A stretch of DNA of 49,355 nt from Thermoanaerobaculales bacterium (lineage in GTDB: Bacteria > Acidobacteriota > Thermoanaerobaculia > Thermoanaerobaculales > Sulfomarinibacteraceae), in contig DAOPQC010000015.1 of NCBI GenBank assembly GCA_035358815.1, positions 1 to 49,355 on the forward strand, given 5' to 3'. Position 1 is the first letter of the stretch; each line of letters opens with the position of its first letter. The notes under the pieces were generated by a model, which searched no databases, was not told where the DNA came from, and saw nothing but the letters and a program-made list of their open reading frames with translations. The position numbers were made by a program, and so were the translations under genes. Positions 1-7,218 of this stretch are shown piece by piece.

Positions 1-171
1 GGCCGCATCGTTGATCGTCACGGTCACGCCGGGCATGGTCGCGCCGTCCTCGGAGGTGATGGCCCCGATGATGGCGCCGGTCGTCTCCTGGGCCACCGCC
101 GGGCCGGCGGCCAGCACCAGGCCCAGCACCATGAGCACAGCAGGCCATCCCGATCGATTCGTCCTTGTCAT
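1..171 (-). CDS. Oar-like TonB-dependent receptor, N-terminal fragment
   Basis: Only the first 57 codons lie in the window; the gene runs off its left edge. The start ATG (169-171) follows a strong GAGGAGG ribosome-binding site. A signal peptide is visible (MTRTNRSGW, then a hydrophobic stretch LVLGLVLAAGPAVA-like, ending at Ala-Gln-Glu). The mature start (ETTGAIIGAITSEDGATMPGVTV) matches the opening of the carboxypeptidase-regulatory-like beta-sandwich that begins the large Oar-type TonB-dependent receptors common in Acidobacteriota. The expected role is an outer-membrane receptor or adhesin. The barrel and TonB box cannot be seen, so another secreted protein that starts with this domain is possible. 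Confidence 0.6.
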   Translation of the reverse strand, partial: MTRTNRSGWPAVLMVLGLVLAAGPAVAQETTGAIIGAITSEDGATMPGVTVTINDAA

Positions 172-521
172 GTGTCGATACCTCCTCATCGTAGTGAATC
201 TCCTGACAGCAATCTCCTGAAACGATCCGTCAGCGTGCATGCCCCGCCCCGCGCGATCCTCCCTTCCTCGCCGGGCGGGCGACGGTCGCCTTCCCGACCG
301 GAGAAGATGGGCCCGGGCGGCCGCCAAGTCTTGATGCGGAGAGGAGGCCGGCGTGAGGGTTTTGCGAGGTTTCTCTGAGGGACCGTCCCGGGCCGCGGAT
401 CTGCGCCGGCGGCCTGGCTGCCTGCAACCTCGGCCGAGGGCAACCTTGAGGGCTCGCACGCGTACATCACTGCAGAGCCGGATTCCGGGCGCAGGCGGGG
501 GCTTGCCTGAGAGGCTGGGAG
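172..521. other. Divergent intergenic region
   Basis: This 350-base spacer separates the divergent TonB-receptor-like gene and the winged-helix/TPR gene. The decamer AATCTCCTGA occurs twice (197-206 and 211-220), spaced 14 bases start to start, just upstream of the receptor gene's ribosome-binding site. It could be a direct-repeat operator or a duplicated leader. I see no convincing gene and no clear -35/-10 pair. Confidence 0.4.
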
Positions 522-2708
522 ATGGGCACCGAGGCGGCCAACAGAGTCGATGAATCGGCGGCGGCGCCGCGCCCGCGCCCGGCGGCGTTTCGGATCGGCG
601 ACTGGCGGATCGACCCTGAGCTGAACCGGGTCTCGCGCAACGGCCAGGCCGGCCAGCTCGAGCCCAAGATCATGGACGTCCTGGTCAGGCTCGCGTCGGA
701 GCCGGGCGAGGTGGTGTCCAAGCAGCAGCTCCTCGACTCGGTCTGGAACACCGACTTCGTGACCGAGGGGGTGCTCAGCAGGGCGATCGCCGAGCTCCGC
801 TCGCAGCTCGGCGACGACGCCCGCAACCCGACCTACATCGCCACCATCCCGAGGCGAGGCTACCGGCTGATCGCCGAGACCGCTCCCCTGCCGGATGGGC
901 CGATCGAAGCCGCGCCGGCGCCGACTCCCGAGGTCGCCTTTCACCGCCGGCCACGCACGCGCGCGACGGCCATCACGGCCGTGGTGGCGATCGCGGCGCT
1001 CGCCGTCGGCATCGCCGCCCTCGGCGGCGGACGGCTCGCGAAGCGGGTCACGAACCTCGCGAGCCCGGCCGCGCCGCCGCGGCTGATCGTGTTGCCGTTC
1101 GACAACTACGGGCCGCAGGAGCGGACCGCCTTCGCCCTCGGCATCACCGACGAGATCACGTCCCAGCTCGCGATGGTGCCTCGCCTGCGCGTCATCTCGC
1201 GCACGACCGCCGTCACCTACGGACGGCGCGCCGAGACCGTTCAGCAGGTCGCAGCAGACCTCGATGTCGACTACATCCTCGAGGGCAGCGTCCGCTGGGA
1301 GACCCGCCCCGACGGCAGCGAGCTGGTGCGCATCACTCCCCAGCTCATCCGCGCCGCGGACGACGCCCACGTCTGGAGCGCGAGCTTCGACCGCAGCCCG
1401 TCCGAGCTGCTCGCGGTCCAGAGCGAGATCGGCCGCATCATCGTCGATCAGCTCGATCTCACCCTCCCGGAGACGGCCGACGCGGCCACGGCCACCGGCC
1501 TCGACGCGGCGGCCTACCAGGCGTTTCTCGACGGGCGCGCCCACCTCTACTCGGACGAGGCGGAGGACTATCGGACCGCCATCGCCAGCCTCGAGAGGGC
1601 GGTCGAGCTCGATCCCGGTTTCGTTCGCGCCTGGGCCCTGCTCTCCGAGGCGAACGGGCTGATGGTCCACTTCGCCTTCGACGCCTCGCCGGAGCGGATC
1701 GACCGGGCACGCCAGGCCCTCGAGCACGCGCTCGAGCTCGGCCCGGACCGGCCCGAGTGCCACCGCGCGAGGGGGTTCTACCTCTACCGGTGCCAGCGCG
1801 ACTTCACGGGCGCGCTGGCCGCGCTCGAGCAGGCACGGCAGTCGCTTCCCAACGACAGCGACGTGCTCGCCGGCATCGCCTACATCAAGCGGCGGCTCGG
1901 CGACTGGGAGGGTTCGCTCGCCACCCACCGGCTGGCCCTCGAGCTCGACCCCTGGAACCCGTCGCTCACCTGGAACCTGGCCTCGAGCCTGATCTACCTG
2001 CGATCGTACGCGGAGGCGGAGGAGGTTCTCGGGCGAGTGATTGCCATCGCGCCCGGCATGCGAACCCCCCACTTCCTGCAGGTGACGACCCGCGTGCTGC
2101 GCGACGGCTCGACGGAGCGTGCCCGCCACGCGCTGGACGAGGTGCCGGGGCCGCGCGACGAGCGATGGACGATGGCGGCCTGGGGGCTCGAGGTGTTCGA
2201 CGGCAACTACCGGCGGGCGCTCGATCTCGTCGAGTCGAGCCAGGCGGCGCGCTGGAATGGCGTCCCGACCGCTCTGCTCGCCTGCGTCAGCCACCGCGCC
2301 CTCCAGCTCGACCGCGCGGCCGGGCAAAGCTGCGGCGAGGCCGTCCGCCTCCTCCGGCGCGACCTCGAGGAGCAGCCCCGCAGCCCCTCCGTGCTCGCGA
2401 TGCTCGCCGACGCGACCGCGCTGGCGGGCGATCCGGCCGCCGCCGCCGGCCACGCGCAGCTCGCCCGCGAGGTCGGCGCCGGGGACGCGGTGCTGGCTGT
2501 CGATCTCGCCGTCGATCTGGCGCACGCCGAGATGCTCGGCGGCAGGCTCGACGCCGCGCTCGACCAGCTCGAGGCCGCGCTGCAGGCGCCGGCGCTGATC
2601 TCGGCTGCGGTGCTGCGAAACAGCGCCGAGTGGGCCCCCCTGCGCGACCACCCGCGCTTTCAGCGGATCCTCGACACCACGCCGGGAACCGCTCGGCAAC
2701 CCGTCTAG
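522..2708 (+). CDS. Membrane winged-helix transcriptional regulator with TolB-like domain and TPR repeats
   Basis: The 728-residue protein has three parts. Residues 22-119 are an OmpR/PhoB-type winged helix (motifs LEPKIMDVLVRLASEPGEVV and TYIATIPRRGYRLIAE), as in CadC. Residues about 148-168 are one membrane helix. The periplasmic part has a TolB/FlgO-like domain at about 180-310 (LIVLPFDNYG, GITDEITSQLA, LRVISRTTAVTYGRR, DYILEGSV), then TPR helices to the end. This is a one-component sensor: the outer domain probably senses or binds a partner and the inner domain binds DNA. The same TolB-like module occurs in the kinase at 12264. The stop overlaps that of the convergent asnB: CTAG at 2705-2708 holds a TAG on each strand. 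The target genes are unknown. Confidence 0.85.
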   Translation: MGTEAANRVDESAAAPRPRPAAFRIGDWRIDPELNRVSRNGQAGQLEPKIMDVLVRLASEPGEVVSKQQLLDSVWNTDFVTEGVLSRAIAELRSQLGDDARNPTYIATIPRRGYRLIAETAPLPDGPIEAAPAPTPEVAFHRRPRTRATAITAVVAIAALAVGIAALGGGRLAKRVTNLASPAAPPRLIVLPFDNYGPQERTAFALGITDEITSQLAMVPRLRVISRTTAVTYGRRAETVQQVAADLDVDYILEGSVRWETRPDGSELVRITPQLIRAADDAHVWSASFDRSPSELLAVQSEIGRIIVDQLDLTLPETADAATATGLDAAAYQAFLDGRAHLYSDEAEDYRTAIASLERAVELDPGFVRAWALLSEANGLMVHFAFDASPERIDRARQALEHALELGPDRPECHRARGFYLYRCQRDFTGALAALEQARQSLPNDSDVLAGIAYIKRRLGDWEGSLATHRLALELDPWNPSLTWNLASSLIYLRSYAEAEEVLGRVIAIAPGMRTPHFLQVTTRVLRDGSTERARHALDEVPGPRDERWTMAAWGLEVFDGNYRRALDLVESSQAARWNGVPTALLACVSHRALQLDRAAGQSCGEAVRLLRRDLEEQPRSPSVLAMLADATALAGDPAAAAGHAQLAREVGAGDAVLAVDLAVDLAHAEMLGGRLDAALDQLEAALQAPALISAAVLRNSAEWAPLRDHPRFQRILDTTPGTARQPV

Positions 2709-4447
2709 CCGCTCGTCACCCAGCGGTCCAGCGAGAGCAGCGCCCACGTCTGCTCGCCGGTGAAGGAGAGCGCCCGCGGCCGGCGGATGATCCCCGCCTC
2801 GGCGAGCCGGTCGAGGGCCGCGCTCAGCAGTCGTGGGCGGCGGGCCACCCAGCGCCGGATCGGCAGGTTGAAGCCCCGCTTGGGCCGGTTGAAGAGCCCC
2901 GCCGGCACCCGTCCCGCCATCAGCCGTCGGACGACCAGCTTGCCAGTGCCGGTGGCAGGGTCGAGCAGCAGCGGACCGTCGAGCGCCAGCCCGAGCTCGA
3001 CCAGCTCGTGGTCGAGCAGCGGCGGCCGCAGCTCGAGGGAGTGGGCCATGCTCGCGCGGTCGACGCGGGCGAGGAGGTCGCCGGCCAGGTAGGTGTGGAG
3101 ATCGGCCCACTGCAGCCGCTTGAGCGGCGGCAGCTCCTCCCGCCAGTGCCGGCGGAAGAACCAGAGGTCGTCGTAGCCCTCCTGCTCGAGCCTCGGGCCG
3201 ATCAGGGCGCGCTTCTGCTCGACCGTGAACGGGCTCAGGAAGGCGGCGTAGCGCTCGAGCCCGGCGGCCACGCGCCGCTGCAGCGACCGGCCGAGCGCCG
3301 AGAAGGTCGGCAGGGCGCCGGCCAGCGCCCGCGCCACGGTCGGCGGCGGCGGCTCCGTCCAGCGCCGGTACCACTGGTAGCCGCAGAACAGCTCGTCGCC
3401 GCCCTCGCCGCACAGCGCCACGGTCACGTGCTCGCGCGCCAGCCGCGACACCAGGAAGGTCGCCCACGAGCCGGAGTCGCCGAACGGCTGGTCATAGAGC
3501 CGCGGCTGGGTGTCGAGCGCGAGGTCGAGGTCGACCGACTCGGCCAGGAGCTCGTGGTGCTCGGCGCCGAAGTGAGCTGCCACCCGGCGCGCCACCGGCG
3601 CCTCGTCGCGATGGCCGATCCGGCTGCCCAGGGTGAAGGTGCGCGGGCGGTCCACGAAGGCCGCGATGGTGGTCGAGTCGATGCCGCCGGACAGGAAGAC
3701 ACCGACCGGCACGTCGGCCAGGGTGTGCATCGGCACCGCGATCTCGAGCAGCCGGCCGAGGCGCTCCACGGCCTCGCCCATGTCGGTGACCGTGACCTCG
3801 GCCGACGGCTCCCACCAGCGGGCGACCTCGAGCGCCCCCCCACCCTGCCAGACCAGGGTGTGGCCGGGCGGGAGCTCGCGGATGCCCGCGAAGACCGTCT
3901 TGGGCGCCGGGATGTAGCGGTAGGTCAGGTAGTCGCGCAACGCGCTCTCGTCGACCGGCGGCCGGCCGAGCTCGAGCAGCGCCTTGATCTCGGAGGCGAA
4001 GGCGAGGCCGCCGGGGAGCGCCCGGTAGAAAAGCGGCTTGATGCCGAGCCGGTCGCGGGCCGCGAACAGCCGGTGGCGGCGGGCGTCCCACACCGCGAAA
4101 GCGAACATCCCTCGCAGCCGGTGCAGGCAGCGGTCGCCCTCCTCGGCGTAGGCCGCGAGCACGACCTCGGTGTCGCAGTCCGAGCGGAAGGGACCCGGCA
4201 GCCGGCGGCGCAGCTCGCGGAAGTTGTAGACCTCGCCGTTGTAGGTGATCACGAGCTGGTCGCGGACCATCGGCTGGTGGCCGGCCGCGGACAGGTCGAG
4301 GATCGCGAGCCTGGCGTGGCCCAGATGGGCATCGTCGGAACGCCACACGCCGCGGTCGTCAGGACCGCGGTGGCGGAGGCGGTCGACCATGCGCTCGATG
4401 ACCGCCGGGTCCGGCGCGCTGCCGACGATGCCCGCGATCCCGCACAT
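2705..4447 (-). CDS. asnB: Asparagine synthase (glutamine-hydrolysing)
   Basis: The 580-residue protein starts MCGIAGIVG, so after Met removal Cys2 becomes the N-terminal nucleophile of the class II glutaminase domain (about 1-190; RHRGPDD, YNGEVYNFRELR). The ATP-pyrophosphatase synthetase domain follows (PVGVFLSGGIDSTTIAAF; CGEGGDELFCGY; DRASMAHSLELRPPLLDHELVE). It would convert aspartate, glutamine and ATP to asparagine, or amidate a related carboxylate: AsnB homologues of this length also occur in exopolysaccharide/exosortase clusters. It stands alone, convergent with the upstream regulator with overlapping stops. The general class is secure; the exact substrate is not. Confidence 0.88.
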   Translation of the reverse strand: MCGIAGIVGSAPDPAVIERMVDRLRHRGPDDRGVWRSDDAHLGHARLAILDLSAAGHQPMVRDQLVITYNGEVYNFRELRRRLPGPFRSDCDTEVVLAAYAEEGDRCLHRLRGMFAFAVWDARRHRLFAARDRLGIKPLFYRALPGGLAFASEIKALLELGRPPVDESALRDYLTYRYIPAPKTVFAGIRELPPGHTLVWQGGGALEVARWWEPSAEVTVTDMGEAVERLGRLLEIAVPMHTLADVPVGVFLSGGIDSTTIAAFVDRPRTFTLGSRIGHRDEAPVARRVAAHFGAEHHELLAESVDLDLALDTQPRLYDQPFGDSGSWATFLVSRLAREHVTVALCGEGGDELFCGYQWYRRWTEPPPPTVARALAGALPTFSALGRSLQRRVAAGLERYAAFLSPFTVEQKRALIGPRLEQEGYDDLWFFRRHWREELPPLKRLQWADLHTYLAGDLLARVDRASMAHSLELRPPLLDHELVELGLALDGPLLLDPATGTGKLVVRRLMAGRVPAGLFNRPKRGFNLPIRRWVARRPRLLSAALDRLAEAGIIRRPRALSFTGEQTWALLSLDRWVTSG

Positions 4448-4734
4448 GGTCGGCTCAGCTCCCCCGGCCGGTGCGGGCAGCGGCGGCGGCTGGGTCGAGG
4501 AGGGCCCGGCTCATGGCCCACAGTCTCGCACGCTCCCCGGCTGCCGGCATCAGCGGCCGCCCGGCATCGCGGCCGGCCGGAGCTCGGGCCGTCGTGCCGA
4601 GAGCGGGGGCTCCGGCCCGCGGCCCGGCTCGACCGTGCCCCGGGTCACGCGCCACTCGCGGCACGCTTCTTGCTTCGTTAACGTGATCGAGGTGATGATC
4701 GTCATAGGTTTGGGAGAGCGTGCGGAGAGCCGGC

Positions 4735-4986
4735 ATGCAGCAGCGGAGCAGCTCGTGGCCCCACGACCACAGCACTGACGTCGGCATGCGGCCGCGGGTT
4801 GTCATCCTCGACGTCGGGGACTCGGCCCGCGTCGCGGTCCTGGAGCTGCCGGACTCGCTCGAGATCGGCGGCCGCTTCTGCCATTCCGGCACCTGGTGGC
4901 GCGTCACCGGCCGGCGCACCGGCTCGCGCGTGCTCATCGCCGTCCCCGCTCCCCCACCCGACCAGGATCTAAGACCCAGGGGATAG
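4735..4986 (+). CDS. Small protein of unknown function, C-terminus in a repeat element
   Basis: This 83-codon frame has consistently G/C third positions and a ribosome-binding site (GGAGAG) just upstream of the ATG. The core (RPRVVILDVGDSARVAVLELP, then GRFCHSGTWWRVTGRRTG) looks like a small beta-rich cytosolic domain. No signal peptide or membrane helix is seen, and I do not recognise the family. The last residues (DQDLRPRG) and the stop TAG are encoded by the header of the hexamer-repeat element at 4957-5021, so the original end was probably replaced by the element. It overlaps the 3' end of convergent rarD. An alternative start is the in-frame ATG encoding MRPRVV. Confidence 0.55.
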   Translation: MQQRSSSWPHDHSTDVGMRPRVVILDVGDSARVAVLELPDSLEIGGRFCHSGTWWRVTGRRTGSRVLIAVPAPPPDQDLRPRG

Positions 4987-5021
4987 CCCCCCTCCCGTTC
5001 CCGTACCCGTTCCCGTTCCCG
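4957..5021. repeat. Hexamer-array intergenic element, copy 1
   Basis: The header (GGATCTAAGACCCAGGGG, 4965-4982) is followed by a C-run and five units of CCCGTT/CCCGTA (4993-5021). It sits at the junction of two convergent genes and encodes the last residues of both: DQDLRPRG of the small plus-strand protein and the GTGTGTGTGGG tail of RarD. No opposing AACGGG array is present, so this is a half copy compared with copies 2, 6 and 7. Confidence 0.7.
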
Positions 5022-5958
5022 CACGGCGCGCGACCAATCGAGCGATCCGCGCCCGGGTCCTGACCTGGTCGACGGTGAAGATCGCGAGCGCGGTCCAGAT
5101 GAAGGCGAAGGCGATCAGGCGGTCGCGGGTCAGCGGCTCGCCGTAGGCCAGCACCGCGAGCAGGAACTGGCCTGTCGGCGACAGGTACTGGAGGAAGCCC
5201 AGGGTGGACAGCGGCAGCGACTGCGCCGCCGCGTTGAACCACAGGAGCGGCAGGGCGGTGATCAGGCCCGCGGCGGCCAGCAGCAGGTCGAGCCGCCACG
5301 AGCCGGTGCCGAAGTAGAGGCCGCCGGAGGAGGCGGTCGCGGCCAGGAACAGCAGCGCCGCCGGCGCCAGCAGCGCCGTCTCCACCGCGAGCCCGGGCAC
5401 CGGCTTGACCCGTGCCGTCTTGCGGAGGAGGCCGTACAGGGCGAAGGAAACCGCCAGCACCAGGGAGACCCAGGGCACGGTCCCGCTGCGGACGGTCAGC
5501 CATCCGACCGCGAGCGCCGCGATCGCGACCGCCGCGACACCGGCCCGGGTCATCCGCTCCCCGAGGAAGACCACGCCGAGAAAGACGTTGACCAGCGGGT
5601 TGATGAAGTAGCCGAGGCTCGACTGGAGGATCCGGCCGGTCGCGATCGCCCAGATGAAGACGTACCAGTTGACACCGATCAGCAGCGCCGTCACGCCCAG
5701 CGCGCCGAGGGTTCTCAGGTCGGCGACCGCCGCCGTCACCTCGCGCCAGCGGCGCTGCCAGGTCAGCACCACCGCGAGCACGACCACCGACCACACCACC
5801 CGGTGGGCCAGCACCTCGAGCGCGGGCACCGCCGCCACCGCCTTGAAGTAGATCGGGAACACGCCCCACGCGCCGTAGGCGGCGAGCCCCCAGGCGAGCC
5901 CGGCGCGGTAGGAACGCTGGGACTCGACCGTGTGGGGAGATTGCGACACGTCGCCCAT
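4969..5958 (-). CDS. rarD: EamA-family transporter RarD
   Basis: The 329-residue inner-membrane protein has about ten hydrophobic helices and the RarD signature region (GVNWYVFIWAI, GRILQSSLGYFINPLVN, FLGERMTR; later LPLLWFNAAAQ and LGFLQYLSPTGQF). It belongs to the drug/metabolite transporter superfamily; RarD was named for chloramphenicol sensitivity and its natural substrate is not settled. The C-terminus is odd: after ARRA it reads GTGTGTGTGGGLSPGS, encoded entirely by hexamer-repeat element 1, so an insertion appears to have replaced or extended the tail. The protein is therefore somewhat longer than the usual about 295-300 residues. Confidence 0.9.
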   Translation of the reverse strand: MGDVSQSPHTVESQRSYRAGLAWGLAAYGAWGVFPIYFKAVAAVPALEVLAHRVVWSVVVLAVVLTWQRRWREVTAAVADLRTLGALGVTALLIGVNWYVFIWAIATGRILQSSLGYFINPLVNVFLGVVFLGERMTRAGVAAVAIAALAVGWLTVRSGTVPWVSLVLAVSFALYGLLRKTARVKPVPGLAVETALLAPAALLFLAATASSGGLYFGTGSWRLDLLLAAAGLITALPLLWFNAAAQSLPLSTLGFLQYLSPTGQFLLAVLAYGEPLTRDRLIAFAFIWTALAIFTVDQVRTRARIARLVARRAGTGTGTGTGGGLSPGS

Positions 5959-6003
5959 CGCCGCTCAGAGTACGCGCTCTGGCGGAGAGGGGTTAGGTCC
6001 TCT

Positions 6004-6090
6004 GAACCGCGGTGGGCGCAGAGAACGCGGAGCACGGTCAGAAAACCTCATCCGCGACGGTCTCTGCGATCTCCGCGGCCTCCGCGGTTC
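6004..6090. repeat. Inverted repeat with CTCTGCG-type arms
   Basis: Outer arms are GAACCGCGG (6004-6012) and CCGCGGTTC (6082-6090). Nested inside are CGCAGAGA (6017-6024) and TCTCTGCG (6061-6068). The 87-nt element resembles the 'CTCTGCGATCTCTGCGG' intergenic repeats seen in many environmental genomes (from memory). It could form a long hairpin between the methyltransferase gene and rarD. Confidence 0.55.
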
Positions 6091-6120
6091 GATCCGGCTG
6101 CCAGGAGCCCGCACCGGGTC

Positions 6121-6306
6121 CCCGCCCGCCCAGGATCTAGGATTTGGGATCTGGGGGATGGGGTCCCCCCTACTCGTACCCGTTCCCGCTCCCGTTTCCG
6201 ATGTGGACGATCGGGGCACCTCACCCTGGCTGACATCGCTGGCTGACAGGCGCCTCACTGTCTGAGAGCGCGATCGGGTACGGGAACGGGCACGGGATCG
6301 GGAACG
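6121..6306. repeat. Hexamer-array intergenic element, copy 2 (both arms)
   Basis: The header (GGATCTAGGATTTGGG, then ATCTGGGGGATGGGGT) is at 6133-6164. A CCCGTT-type array follows at about 6175-6200, a spacer of about 70 bases, and the inverted AACGGG-type array at about 6273-6306. The two arrays could pair into a long imperfect stem. The element ends about ten bases before the methyltransferase stop codon. Confidence 0.7.
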
Positions 6307-6315
6307 AACACTCCC

Positions 6316-7020
6316 TTACGGCTTCCGCGCCCGGATCGCGACGTAGTCGCCGCGGTCAAAGCCTGGGATCGGCTGCTCGACCAGCTCATCCGAGTACTTG
6401 GGATGCCGGGTCAGAGTCTGGAAGAACTCGAAGCCTTCGAAGCCCAGCCGGCGCAACAGCTCGACCTTCTCCGGGGTGGTCCGCCAGCGCGCGGCGGCGG
6501 CGAACTCGACCGGGTAGGGGTGGGGCGGCGCGACCTTCCGGAGGTGCTCGTGCTCCCAGCTCCCGATCTCGGCCGCGAGCCGGTAGACCAGGCCATAGGA
6601 GCTCTCGGCCGGGACGTCCGCGACCACCACGTGGCCGCCCGGCCGCAGCGCCCGGAAGGCCTCGTGGAAGGCTGCCTCGAGGTCCGCGGTGTAGCTCGGC
6701 ACGCCGTTGAGCAGCACGGTGTCGAACTCGGCGTCGCCGCACGGCAGCTGCTCGGCGGTCCCAGCCGTCACCTCCATGCCCCGCTTCCTGGCGATCGCCG
6801 CCATCTCCGCCGCCGGCTCGACGCCGTGGCGGATGTCGACGCCGTGGCTGGTCCGCAGAATGTGCTCGAACAGCCCGCTGCCGCAGCCGACGCTCAGGGC
6901 CCTCCCGGGCTCGCCGAGGGCGCGCCGGATCATCAGCACCTCGGACTCGAGCACCCGCGGGTTGGCGAGGAACCAGGAGTCGTACTTCTCGGCGTGCTCG
7001 TCGAACACGGACTGCGCCAT
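6316..7020 (-). CDS. Class I SAM-dependent methyltransferase
   Basis: The 234-residue cytosolic protein has Rossmann-type methyltransferase motifs: motif I ALSVGCGSGLFE at about 41-52, the acidic SAM-ribose region near HGVEPAAEMAAIARKRG, DAEFDTVLLNGVPSY, and ALRPGGHVVVADVP. It fits the Methyltransf_11 (UbiE-like) group. The substrate cannot be told from sequence; the context (rarD downstream, metalloprotease upstream with its own terminator) gives no pathway. Glycine-rich motif I begins VGCGSG rather than the more usual DxGxGxG, a common variant. Confidence 0.82.
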   Translation of the reverse strand: MAQSVFDEHAEKYDSWFLANPRVLESEVLMIRRALGEPGRALSVGCGSGLFEHILRTSHGVDIRHGVEPAAEMAAIARKRGMEVTAGTAEQLPCGDAEFDTVLLNGVPSYTADLEAAFHEAFRALRPGGHVVVADVPAESSYGLVYRLAAEIGSWEHEHLRKVAPPHPYPVEFAAAARWRTTPEKVELLRRLGFEGFEFFQTLTRHPKYSDELVEQPIPGFDRGDYVAIRARKP

Positions 7021-7164
7021 CGCCGCGGCCCTCCACCCTCAGAATGTATATCCAGCCCCGCAGCCAGGCAAAGCCGGGCCGGGTTGCCGCGCGCCGGTGG
7101 CCACCCGAGGGCGGCCGTCATCGTCTCCGGGGCGCACCACCCATCTGATGGACGCCATGGGAAA

Positions 7165-7192
7165 GGGCCCGCCGGCGGTCGCCGGCGGGCCC
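7165..7192 (-). terminator. Strong hairpin terminator of the metalloprotease operon
   Basis: Perfect 12-bp arms GGGCCCGCCGGC/GCCGGCGGGCCC with a 4-nt loop, followed on the minus strand by TTTCCC. It lies 26 bases past the stop of the minus-strand metalloprotease gene. Confidence 0.75.
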
Positions 7193-7218
7193 TGATGGTA
7201 GGTGTCGTTGTCCGGCCG

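Larger units (their letters stand above)
5959..6315. other. Intergenic region with two repeat elements
   Basis: The 357 bases between the methyltransferase gene and rarD, both on the minus strand, hold a CTCTGCG-type inverted repeat (6004-6090) and hexamer-array element copy 2 (6121-6306). No gene was found. The rarD promoter must lie in or next to the inverted repeat, but I cannot name a clear -35/-10 pair. Confidence 0.5.

Noticed and set aside
186..3467. Very long minus-strand open frame (over 1000 codons) opposite the winged-helix regulator and reaching into asnB
   Set aside because: It is a low-stop antisense frame caused by extreme GC content: its protein is Arg/Gly/Ala-rich with no domains, and the real genes on the same bases have clear family motifs.
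2705..4447. asnB as part of an exosortase/EPS locus
   Set aside because: The exosortase is 35 kb away, no glycosyltransferase or EPS gene is nearby, and the protein is a generic AsnB.
1757..4681. Plus-strand open frame of 974 codons through the regulator and asnB
   Set aside because: Out of frame with the regulator and antisense to asnB; no recognisable domain.
6082..6095. tRNA T-loop-like GGTTCGATCC
   Set aside because: No acceptor stem, D-loop or anticodon arm can be folded around it; it is part of the CTCTGCG inverted repeat.
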